A stretch of 5,119 nucleotides of DNA from Elusimicrobiota bacterium (GTDB taxonomy: Bacteria; Elusimicrobiota; Elusimicrobia; Elusimicrobiales; UBA9959): NCBI GenBank assembly GCA_030637365.1, contig DAOWGR010000036.1:1-5119 (forward strand), written 5' to 3'. Made by a program: the position numbers and the translations under genes. Shown piece after piece: positions 1 through 4,464 of the stretch. How positions within the stretch are numbered: the first letter of the stretch is position 1; every line of letters begins with the position of its first letter. Below the pieces are notes generated by a model. That model ran no database searches, was not told where the DNA came from, and was given only the letters and a program-made list of their open reading frames with translations.

Positions 1-564
1 TACATCCCCCGCGTGCTTCCCTCGTTAGCAGCTAATTTTATAATTTCGCGAATAACTGGAATGGCTCTTCATGATTACGGCTGCAGTCTTAAAATCTATA
101 AGGCGAATTTTATAAAAAAAACGGAACTCTATGGCGAAATGCATAGATTCCTTCCGGCCATTATGGGATATATGGGAGCTAAAATAAGCGAAATTGAAGT
201 TAATCACAGGCACAGAAAATCGGGGAAATCAAAATACGGCTTAAGCAGAATTTTCAAAGTTATTTTAGATCTTTTTACCGTAAAATTCATGGGAGACTAT
301 CTTTCAAAACCGATTTATTTTTTCGGAGGCATAGGTTTTTTTCTTTTGCTCCTATCCTCTCTCTCCGCCGCCTTTACGCTTTATAAAAAATTCCATTGCC
401 AAATTTTCGTAAAAGATCAGCCCTTATTTTTAGTCGCTATTTTATTTGCCATAGTGGGCATACAATTTATTGTCCTCGGCCTTTTGGCTGAAATCAATAT
501 TCGCACATATTACAAGACCAATCAAAAACCTCCGTACTTTGTCAAAGAAAAAGAAGGATTTTAA
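1..564 (+). CDS. GT2-family polyprenyl-phosphate glycosyltransferase, C-terminal part (5' partial)
   Basis: The reading frame is open from the first base, so the gene begins upstream; 187 residues are visible. Family knowledge: such GT2 enzymes (dolichyl-phosphate mannose synthase, GtrB and ArnC types) move a sugar from a nucleotide donor to a polyprenyl phosphate at the inner face of the membrane. Seen here: HDYGCSLKIY (about residues 24-33), GEMHRF (45-50) and the basic HRHRKSGKSKYG segment (69-80), all typical of the C-terminal half of the catalytic domain. Two hydrophobic segments follow (about 104-127 and 141-165), then a short polar tail with LLAEINIRTYY and KPPY, resembling the end of GtrB/ArnC-type proteins. 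The donor-binding N-terminal part and the DxD motif lie outside the window, so sugar and acceptor cannot be stated. A GTG at 13 could be read as a start but would remove the catalytic domain. A weak terminator follows, so it probably belongs to a separate upstream transcription unit. Confidence 0.87.
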   Translation, partial: YIPRVLPSLAANFIISRITGMALHDYGCSLKIYKANFIKKTELYGEMHRFLPAIMGYMGAKISEIEVNHRHRKSGKSKYGLSRIFKVILDLFTVKFMGDYLSKPIYFFGGIGFFLLLLSSLSAAFTLYKKFHCQIFVKDQPLFLVAILFAIVGIQFIVLGLLAEINIRTYYKTNQKPPYFVKEKEGF

Positions 565-584
565 AAAACACCTGAGTGTTTTTT
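563..584 (+). terminator. Weak Rho-independent terminator candidate after the glycosyltransferase
   Basis: A 9-bp perfect inverted repeat, AAAAAACAC (563-571) and GTGTTTTTT (576-584), encloses the loop CTGA and overlaps the stop codon. The 3' arm is itself a run of six T. Only two pairs are G-C, so the stem is weak. The shape is nearly symmetric and could work on either strand. It separates the glycosyltransferase from the DUF177-rpmF-plsX cluster. Confidence 0.5.
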
Positions 585-589
585 ACCTC

Positions 590-606
590 TCCCGCCTATG
601 GCGGGA
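590..606. repeat. Short GC-rich palindrome, CCCGCCTATGGCGGG type
   Basis: Positions 591-605 form a perfect 6-bp stem (CCCGCC/GGCGGG) with loop TAT, extended to 7 bp by T590-A606. The reverse complement of this unit recurs at 2545-2558, upstream of fabG, which marks it as a small dispersed palindrome rather than a chance stem. No T-run follows, so it is not a classical terminator. Confidence 0.6.
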
Positions 607-619
607 CAAACCGTGATTA

Positions 620-636
620 TCCCTCTTAATGGCGGG
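620..636 (+). repeat. Dispersed word TCCCTCTTAATGGCGGG
   Basis: This 17-base word differs at one position from TCCCTCTTAATAGCGGG at 4557-4573, inside the inverted-repeat element after rnc. It also partly duplicates its own surroundings: CCTCT, ATGGCGGG and CAAA occur at 586-590, 598-605 and 607-610, and again at 622-626, 629-636 and 637-640. It probably belongs to the same class of small intergenic repeats as the other palindromes in the window. Confidence 0.5.
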
Positions 637-658
637 CAAAACAGGTGGTTCAGGGTTA

Positions 659-688
659 TTGACTAAAAGCCTCTCTTATTGGTATCCT
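659..688 (+). promoter_or_regulatory. Promoter candidate for the DUF177-rpmF-plsX cluster
   Basis: TTGACT (659-664, 5 of 6 to the -35 consensus) lies 18 nt before TATCCT (683-688, 4 of 6 to the -10 consensus). Better -10 matches, TATTAT (688-693) and TATAAT (691-696), lie further on but at 23 and 26 nt from TTGACT. Any of these would start transcription within a few bases of the ATG at 700, implying a leaderless or nearly leaderless mRNA. That fits the absence of a Shine-Dalgarno sequence there. The position after a terminator and before a run of co-directional genes supports a promoter. Confidence 0.4.
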
Positions 689-699
689 ATTATAATTCT

Positions 700-1164
700 A
701 TGGATATTGAGAACCTTTTATTTGACCTTAACAGTATAAAAAATTCCAAAGGCCTTAAAATTGAAGGCGCTTGTCGCGCCTCTTTGTTTGATTCGGTGTT
801 GCATAAATCCTATAAAGTTGCTGAAGTTTTTTTAAATCTTAACTTCTCCCTAGGTTCGGACTCTATTTTAGCGCAAGGTTTTATTAAAGGAAAAGTAAAT
901 CTTTTATGCGCCAGATGCAATGAAGCTTTTGAATACAAATGCAAAGAAAATTTCATTGAACTTTATAATTGTTCGGAAAAAACAGCGGACATTGAAAGCC
1001 TCATAGCCAGTCTGTTATCAATCTCAATTCCCATGAAACCTTTGTGTTCCGATGATTGCAAAGGAATTTGTTCAAAATGCGGAACAAATTTAAATATTGA
1101 AAATTGCCAATGCGATTATCAAAACGAAAATGCTTTTGCGGTTTTAAAAAATTTAGCCATCTGA
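700..1164 (+). CDS. yceD: DUF177 / YceD-family zinc-ribbon-like protein
   Basis: This 154-residue protein belongs to the DUF177 (YceD) family, which is almost always encoded just before rpmF; members have been linked to rRNA or ribosome biogenesis. Seen: an N-terminal beta-rich part, then CARC (C70, C73) in the typical CxRC position, then the hallmark SIPMKPLCSDDCKGICSKCG, followed by NLN and CQC (Cys116, 120, 124, 127, 136, 138). The cysteine pattern suggests metal binding. The acidic stretch between the two cysteine groups is short. Start choice: ATG 700 gives the usual N-terminus; an in-frame TTG at 679 would add seven residues that fall on the likely promoter. Neither start has a Shine-Dalgarno sequence. 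The gene lies 72 bases before the chosen rpmF start, as expected for this pair. The family call is firm, the biochemical role is not. Confidence 0.85.
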   Translation: MDIENLLFDLNSIKNSKGLKIEGACRASLFDSVLHKSYKVAEVFLNLNFSLGSDSILAQGFIKGKVNLLCARCNEAFEYKCKENFIELYNCSEKTADIESLIASLLSISIPMKPLCSDDCKGICSKCGTNLNIENCQCDYQNENAFAVLKNLAI

Positions 1165-1165
1165 T

Positions 1166-1218
1166 AGGCCATAGCCTCTGTTACTTGCCCGCAAAGCAGG
1201 CGGAACACGGCATAGCCT
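1166..1218. repeat. Small palindromes in the DUF177-rpmF gap
   Basis: The short gap holds AGGC-CATA-GCCT (1166-1177, a 4-bp stem), an imperfect stem GCCCGC-AAA-GCAGGC (1187-1201, one mismatch), and a second copy of the word CATAGCCT (1170-1177 and 1211-1218). These resemble the CCCGCC/GGCGGG palindromes elsewhere in the window. There is no T-run, so read-through into rpmF is expected. Confidence 0.35.
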
Positions 1219-1222
1219 TGAA

Positions 1223-1228
1223 AAGGAG
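1223..1228 (+). promoter_or_regulatory. Ribosome binding site for rpmF
   Basis: AAGGAG lies 8 nt before ATG 1237. It decides the start: the in-frame GTG at 1228 overlaps the Shine-Dalgarno sequence itself and would add MKK before the conserved MPHPKRKH N-terminus. Confidence 0.75.
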
Positions 1229-1236
1229 TGAAAAAA

Positions 1237-1449
1237 ATGCCACATCCAAAGAGAAAACATACTAGAGCGAGAAGAGATTCCAGACGCAGCCAAAACTCCA
1301 AACTTGAACTTAAATCTTTAAGTTCATGCCAGCAATGCGGAGCCATGCGCCTGCCTCACAGAATATGTCCTTCTTGCGGCAGTTATAAAGGCAAAGTGGA
1401 AATGCCCATAAAAGAAGTTGCAAAAGAAGATTCGGCGCCTCAGGCTTAA
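1237..1449 (+). CDS. rpmF: Large ribosomal subunit protein bL32
   Basis: bL32 is a small protein of the bacterial 50S subunit. The 70-residue product begins MPHPKRKHTRARRDSRRS, the highly basic rRNA-binding N-terminus of the family. It carries the complete zinc-binding set CQQC (Cys31, Cys34) and CPSC (Cys44, Cys47), with RLPHR between them and YKGK after. It is therefore the C+ (zinc) form. It is slightly longer than usual because of a charged tail (EVAKEDSAPQA) after YKGK. The start is fixed by a good Shine-Dalgarno sequence. It lies between DUF177 and plsX, the standard arrangement in many bacteria, and its stop is only 10 nt before plsX, so the genes are probably co-transcribed. Confidence 0.96.
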   Translation: MPHPKRKHTRARRDSRRSQNSKLELKSLSSCQQCGAMRLPHRICPSCGSYKGKVEMPIKEVAKEDSAPQA

Positions 1450-1459
1450 ATAATTATAT

Positions 1460-2500
1460 ATGCGAATAGCTATTGACGCCAATGGCGGAGATTTAGGATT
1501 AAAACCCAATATTGAAGGCGCGCTTCTCGCCGTCAAAAGTCTTGGTTATCATGTGTTTTTAGTGGGCAGAGACCCCGAAATACGAGAAGAATTGCGCAGA
1601 CTGAAAGCGGAACCTTCAGACAAACTTCATATTGTTCACGCTCAGGACATTATTGAAATGGGCAAAGAACCTGTTGATGAATGCAGGACTAAGCCGAACT
1701 CGTCCTTAATGATAGCGGCCGATTTGGTCAGAGACGGAAAAGCGGACGGTTTTATATCGGCGGGAAACACCGGCGCCACAATGGTCGCGTCTTTGCTCCG
1801 AATTAAAAGAATAAAAGGCATCATCCGCCCGGCGATAGGAGTGCCTTTTCCGACAATAAACGGCATGACATTGCTTATTGACGCGGGAGCCAATTCAGAC
1901 AATAAGCCGTGGCATTTGGTTCAATTTGCGGCTATGGGAACCATTTACATAAAATCCGTTTTCGGCAAAGAAAATCCGACAGTTGGAATTCTCTCTATCG
2001 GAGAAGAAGAAACAAAAGGAAACAGTCTTACCGTTGAAACAATACCTTTGCTCAAAACCGCGGGACTTAATTTTTATGGACCGGTAGAGGGGAGAGATTT
2101 GCCCGAAGGAAAAACGGATATTGTGGTGACTGACGGTTTCGTGGGCAATATCGCTTTAAAACTCTCCGAAGGCATGGCAAAAGCGATATTCGCAATATTA
2201 AAAAAAGAGATTGCCGGCAAACTTAAGTACAAAATAGGCGCGATGCTGATGAAACAAATTTTTACCGATTTAAAAAATAAAATGAACCCGGACGATTTTG
2301 GCGGAGCTCCGCTACTGGGAGTTAATGGAATCGTTATAATTTGCCATGGAAAAACAAACCCAAAAGCGATATTTAACGCCATAAAAGTGGCCGGAAACTT
2401 ATCCGCGTCCAATATCATTGGAAATATAGCTAAAAACATGGAATCGCTTAAAGATTTGACAATTGGCGACATACCCGAAAAGGTGGAAGAAGAAAAATGA
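1460..2500 (+). CDS. plsX: Phosphate acyltransferase PlsX
   Basis: PlsX is a peripheral membrane enzyme that converts acyl-ACP and phosphate to acyl-phosphate, the donor used by PlsY in phospholipid synthesis. The 346-residue length is normal. Family motifs in order: DANGGD (6-11), SAGNTGA (100-106), RPAIGVPFPT (123-132), IDAGAN (140-145), GEEETKGN (181-188), VEGRDL (209-214), VVTDGFVGN (222-230), GGAPLLGVNG (281-290) and CHG (295-297). One oddity is Asn8 where most members have Met (DAMGGD). The tail KVEEEK is charged and likely flexible. ATG 1460 gives the exact family N-terminus, yet the preceding bases (taaataattatat) hold no Shine-Dalgarno sequence. Initiation may depend on coupling to rpmF, 10 nt upstream, or on a leaderless transcript. 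The stop overlaps a downstream ATG (ATGA). Confidence 0.96.
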   Translation: MRIAIDANGGDLGLKPNIEGALLAVKSLGYHVFLVGRDPEIREELRRLKAEPSDKLHIVHAQDIIEMGKEPVDECRTKPNSSLMIAADLVRDGKADGFISAGNTGATMVASLLRIKRIKGIIRPAIGVPFPTINGMTLLIDAGANSDNKPWHLVQFAAMGTIYIKSVFGKENPTVGILSIGEEETKGNSLTVETIPLLKTAGLNFYGPVEGRDLPEGKTDIVVTDGFVGNIALKLSEGMAKAIFAILKKEIAGKLKYKIGAMLMKQIFTDLKNKMNPDDFGGAPLLGVNGIVIICHGKTNPKAIFNAIKVAGNLSASNIIGNIAKNMESLKDLTIGDIPEKVEEEK

Positions 2501-2515
2501 CCCTACAGCCGCCTC

Positions 2516-2532
2516 ATCAATTTTTAATTGAT
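2516..2532. repeat. AT-rich perfect hairpin in the plsX-fabG gap
   Basis: ATCAATT (2516-2522) and AATTGAT (2526-2532) form a 7-bp perfect stem with loop TTT. A 4-bp stem ATTC-TTTT-GAAT (2533-2544) follows at once, and then the GC-rich palindrome at 2545. Three consecutive stems fill this gap. None has the GC stem plus T-run of a strong terminator. Confidence 0.4.
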
Positions 2533-2544
2533 ATTCTTTTGAAT

Positions 2545-2558
2545 CCCGCCATAGGCGG
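2545..2558. repeat. Short GC-rich palindrome, inverted copy of the 591-605 unit
   Basis: CCGCC (2546-2550) and GGCGG (2554-2558) form a perfect 5-bp stem around loop ATA. The 14 bases match the reverse complement of 591-605. It lies 3 nt before the fabG Shine-Dalgarno sequence, so stem formation could affect access to it. Confidence 0.55.
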
Positions 2559-2561
2559 AAC

Positions 2562-2566
2562 GGAGG
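2562..2566 (+). promoter_or_regulatory. Ribosome binding site for fabG
   Basis: GGAGG lies 10 nt before GTG 2577, slightly long but usable. An ATG at 2567 immediately after it is out of frame with fabG, so GTG 2577 is the best start and yields the expected N-terminus (MKYFDGKTALITG). Confidence 0.55.
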
Positions 2567-2576
2567 ATGTGGCAGG

Positions 2577-3320
2577 GTGAAATATTTTGACGGAAAAACC
2601 GCGCTGATAACCGGCGCGCAAAGAGGCCTGGGCTTTGAAATCGCCAGGCATTTTGCCAAGCAAGGCGCGAACACCGTTCTTACGGATGTATCAGACGCGG
2701 TAATTGACGCGGCAAACGAAATAGAGCGGGAATTTCAAACAAAATCCATAGGGTTAAAAGGCGATGTGACAAAAATCGGCGATTGCGCGAATATGGTGCA
2801 AAAAACTTTGGATTCTTTTTCAAAACTGGATATACTTGTAAATAACGCCGGCATAACCAAAGACAATCTTGTCTTAAGAATGAATGAAAAAGATTTTGAC
2901 GATGTCATAAATGTCAATTTAAAAGGAACTTTTTTAATGTGCAAAGCCGCGTGCAAAACAATGCTTAAACAAAGAGCCGGCAGAATAATAAACATATCGT
3001 CGGTTGTCGGTCAAATGGGCAATGCCGGGCAAGCGAATTATTCGGCTTCAAAAGCCGGCATTCTCGGGCTTACAAAATCTTTGGCCAGAGAATTCGCTTC
3101 AAGAAACATTTTGGTAAACGCGGTGTCTCCCGGTTTTATAATGACTAAAATGACGGAAAACTTAAAAGAAGAAGCAAAAGAAGAATTGCTTAAAATGGTG
3201 CCTCTGAAGCGACTTGGCGCGCCACAAGATGTGGCAAAGGCGGTATTATTTCTCTCAAGCGACGACTCTTCCTATATCACAGGTCAAAACATAGCCGTAA
3301 ACGGCGGAATTTATTTATAA
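2577..3320 (+). CDS. fabG: 3-oxoacyl-[ACP] reductase FabG
   Basis: FabG is the NADPH-dependent short-chain dehydrogenase that reduces 3-oxoacyl-ACP to 3-hydroxyacyl-ACP in each fatty-acid elongation cycle in the cytosol. The 247 residues are family length. Seen: the cofactor motif TGAQRGLG (12-19), GDV (62-64), NNAG (89-92), the catalytic tetrad Asn114, Ser142, Tyr155, Lys159 (in INVNLKG, ISSVVG, YSASK), SPGFIMTKM (184-192) and the closing NGGIYL. QMGNAGQANY before the tyrosine and the PGFI segment are typical of true FabG rather than other short-chain dehydrogenases. Residue 15 is Gln where Ser or Thr is common. The start is GTG. Its place between plsX and acpP supports the fatty-acid role. 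The TAA stop is followed after one base by an inverted-repeat element. Confidence 0.93.
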   Translation: MKYFDGKTALITGAQRGLGFEIARHFAKQGANTVLTDVSDAVIDAANEIEREFQTKSIGLKGDVTKIGDCANMVQKTLDSFSKLDILVNNAGITKDNLVLRMNEKDFDDVINVNLKGTFLMCKAACKTMLKQRAGRIINISSVVGQMGNAGQANYSASKAGILGLTKSLAREFASRNILVNAVSPGFIMTKMTENLKEEAKEELLKMVPLKRLGAPQDVAKAVLFLSSDDSSYITGQNIAVNGGIYL

Positions 3321-3346
3321 GCCCCGTTAGAGATACCTGGGCTTAT
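3317..3346 (+). promoter_or_regulatory. Hairpin overlapping the fabG stop and the left arm of element 1
   Basis: ATAAGCCC (3317-3324) and GGGCTTAT (3339-3346) form a perfect 8-bp stem with a 14-base loop. The stem uses CCC of the element's left arm, so it cannot coexist with pairing of that arm to the distant right arm. No T-run follows, so it is not a standard terminator. Confidence 0.4.
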
Positions 3347-3475
3347 GACTTACACATATATGCCGAACGGAAAAAATCGGAAGCGTATGTGCAAGCAGTA
3401 AAATAAAGAATATCCCTCTTTTTTGGCCGAATGTTGATACATGGACAAATAAAGAGGCAACTATCTCTAACGGGG
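3322..3475. repeat. Element 1: 154-bp miniature inverted-repeat element between fabG and acpP
   Basis: CCCCGTTAGAGATA (3322-3335) and TATCTCTAACGGGG (3462-3475) are perfect 14-bp inverted repeats. Inside are ATGCCGA (3360-3366), TCCCTCTT (3413-3420), a stem CACATA/TATGTG (3353-3358, 3386-3391) and a 7-bp stem CCTCTTT/AAAGAGG (3415-3421, 3451-3457). ATGCCGA and TCCCTCTT recur in the 4465-4589 element; ATGCCGA is at almost the same offset from the left end (38 and 37 bases), while the shorter copy lacks about 30 bases before its right end. I found no convincing gene inside. Size, bounding repeats and lack of coding fit a MITE-like element or a structured intergenic RNA. TAA occurs outside both ends (with an extra G on the left), a possible short target duplication, but this is weak because the left TAA is the fabG stop. 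Confidence 0.65.
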
Positions 3476-3480
3476 TAAAC

Positions 3481-3496
3481 TTCACAAGTGTGTGAA
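3481..3496. promoter_or_regulatory. 16-bp palindrome upstream of acpP (operator or hairpin candidate)
   Basis: TTCACAAGTGTGTGAA has perfect 6-bp arms around AGTG. It lies five bases after element 1 and 12 bases before the acpP Shine-Dalgarno sequence. The size suits a dimeric transcription factor, but it could equally be an mRNA stem. It does not resemble the FapR site I know (TTAGTACCTAGTCTAA). No clear promoter hexamers were found around it. Confidence 0.35.
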
Positions 3497-3508
3497 TAAT
3501 ATCTTTTC

Positions 3509-3514
3509 AGGAGG
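3509..3514 (+). promoter_or_regulatory. Strong ribosome binding site for acpP
   Basis: AGGAGG lies 7 nt before ATG 3522, the best Shine-Dalgarno sequence in the window, as suits a very abundant protein. It rules out the in-frame GTG at 3492, which lies upstream of it. Confidence 0.85.
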
Positions 3515-3521
3515 AAACAAA

Positions 3522-3773
3522 ATGGCAGTAACAGAAAACCTTGAAGAACGAGTAAAAAAAATAATAATTGAACAATTGGCGGTTGACACTTCCGAAGTAA
3601 ACAGTGACGCCAAGTTTGTTCAGGATCTTGGCGCGGATTCTTTGGATACGGTTGAATTGGTAATGGCCCTTGAAGAAGAATTTGATATAGAAATACCGGA
3701 TGAAGACGCGGAAAAAATCCAAAAAGTTCAACAAGCGGTGGACTATATCAAAAGCAAAGTATCCAAAGGATAA
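3522..3773 (+). CDS. acpP: Acyl carrier protein
   Basis: This small acidic cytosolic protein carries growing acyl chains on a 4'-phosphopantetheine arm. The 83 residues are a usual length. The attachment site is Ser40 within DLGADSLDTVELVMALEEEF (about 35-54), a near-perfect match to the family signature. Helix I (EERVKKIIIEQL) and the closing EIPDEDAEKIQKVQQAVDYI are also standard. It serves FabG (upstream) and is the acyl donor partner of PlsX. The gene is separated from fabG by a 201-base gap holding element 1 and the palindrome at 3481, so it may have its own control. The rnc gene starts 19 nt after its stop, the usual neighbour in many bacteria apart from the missing fabF. Confidence 0.97.
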   Translation: MAVTENLEERVKKIIIEQLAVDTSEVNSDAKFVQDLGADSLDTVELVMALEEEFDIEIPDEDAEKIQKVQQAVDYIKSKVSKG

Positions 3774-3792
3774 TTCAAACCCCTATAGTAAA

Positions 3793-4464
3793 ATGCCTTT
3801 TATTGAAACTGTAATAGGATACAAATTTAAGAATAAAAAGCTGCTTAAAGAAGCGTTGACTCATAAATCCCATGCCATGGAACATGGTTTAAAAACGCAT
3901 AATGAAAGATTGGAATTTCTGGGAGACAGCATTTTGGGCTTAATAGTATCCTATTATCTTTTTGATAAGTATCCTAAAGAAAATGAAGGTTATCTGTCCA
4001 AGATAAAATCCTACGCGGTATCGCGAACAAGTCTTACCGTATGGGCGAAAGAAATTAATCTCGGGGAATACCTGCATTTGGGAATAGGCGAAGAGCAAAG
4101 CGGCGGAAAAAAAAGAAGCAGTATTTTAAGCAACGCGATAGAAGCCGTCATTGGAGCCGTTTATATTGACGGCGGAATAAATCCCGCCGCGGATTTCGTG
4201 ACGAACTGGCTTGAACGACAGTCTTTTGAAAATGACCATCGGGATTATAAAAGCGAATTGCAGGAAATAATTCAAAAAAGATTTAAAACACCGCCCGATT
4301 ATGAAGTTTTATCAGCCGAAGGCCCCGAACACGCCAAAATATTTACCGTAAAAGTCAAACTTAAAAAAAAGGTTCTCGGAATAGGCACGGGGAAAAACAA
4401 AAAAGAAGCTCAGCAGGAAGCCGCGAAAAGCGCTTTCATACACTTTAGAAACTATGAGGTGTAA
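3793..4464 (+). CDS. rnc: Ribonuclease III
   Basis: RNase III cleaves double-stranded RNA, matures rRNA precursors and turns over structured mRNAs as a homodimer. The 223-residue length is normal. Seen: the nuclease signature NERLEFLGDSIL (37-48) with Glu38, Glu41 and Asp45; Glu65 in NEGYLSKIK; Glu100; the second metal-site motif SNAIEAVIGAVYID (113-126) with Glu117; and a C-terminal dsRNA-binding domain (about 151-220) with KSELQEIIQ, GTGKNKKEAQQEAA. Position 114 is Asn, where E. coli has the metal ligand Asp114; Asn occurs there in some natural homologues, so activity is still likely. ATG 3793 gives the family N-terminus (FIETVIGYKFKNKKLL). It has no Shine-Dalgarno sequence, and TATAGT lies 3 nt before it. 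An upstream in-frame ATG at 3700 would overlap acpP by 74 bases and add a basic tail, which is unlikely. Confidence 0.94.
   Translation: MPFIETVIGYKFKNKKLLKEALTHKSHAMEHGLKTHNERLEFLGDSILGLIVSYYLFDKYPKENEGYLSKIKSYAVSRTSLTVWAKEINLGEYLHLGIGEEQSGGKKRSSILSNAIEAVIGAVYIDGGINPAADFVTNWLERQSFENDHRDYKSELQEIIQKRFKTPPDYEVLSAEGPEHAKIFTVKVKLKKKVLGIGTGKNKKEAQQEAAKSAFIHFRNYEV

Larger units (their letters stand above)
2497..2580 (+). other. 27-codon open frame bridging plsX and fabG (doubtful gene)
   Basis: An ATG at 2497-2499 overlaps the plsX stop as ATGA. Its frame stays open for 27 codons and ends at TGA 2578-2580, which overlaps the fabG start as GTGA. The peptide would begin MTLQPPHQFLIDILL and end GGTEDVAG; it matches no family I recognise. 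Its 3' half is encoded by the dispersed palindrome at 2545-2558, which argues against a conserved protein. It may be a chance frame, a leader that couples plsX translation to fabG, or the scar of a lost gene. fabH and fabD often occupy this position. Confidence 0.2.

Noticed and set aside
679..699. TTG start adding seven residues to the DUF177 protein
   Set aside because: The added codons coincide with the -10-like sequences, there is no SD, and ATG 700 gives the normal N-terminus.
1119..1346. 75-codon - strand frame across the DUF177-rpmF junction
   Set aside because: It runs antisense to two conserved genes and through the palindromic gap; the product resembles nothing known.
2074..2472. 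132-codon open frame on the - strand within plsX
   Set aside because: It is an antisense shadow of a strongly conserved gene, with no recognisable motif, promoter or SD.
3336..3461. A gene hidden inside element 1
   Set aside because: Only very short frames without SD are present, and the internal words repeat in element 2 without keeping a frame.
3322..3475. Element 1 as a tRNA or other classical RNA gene
   Set aside because: No cloverleaf, no T-loop GTTC box and no CCA end were found, and the arms are too far apart for a tRNA.
3492..3521. GTG start adding ten residues to acyl carrier protein
   Set aside because: The strong AGGAGG site lies inside this extension and points to ATG 3522.
3700..3792. 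N-terminal extension of RNase III from ATG 3700 (lysine- and arginine-rich, 31 residues)
   Set aside because: It lies mostly inside acpP in another frame, has no SD, and the family N-terminus begins at ATG 3793. The basic composition follows from reading the A-rich acpP sequence out of frame.
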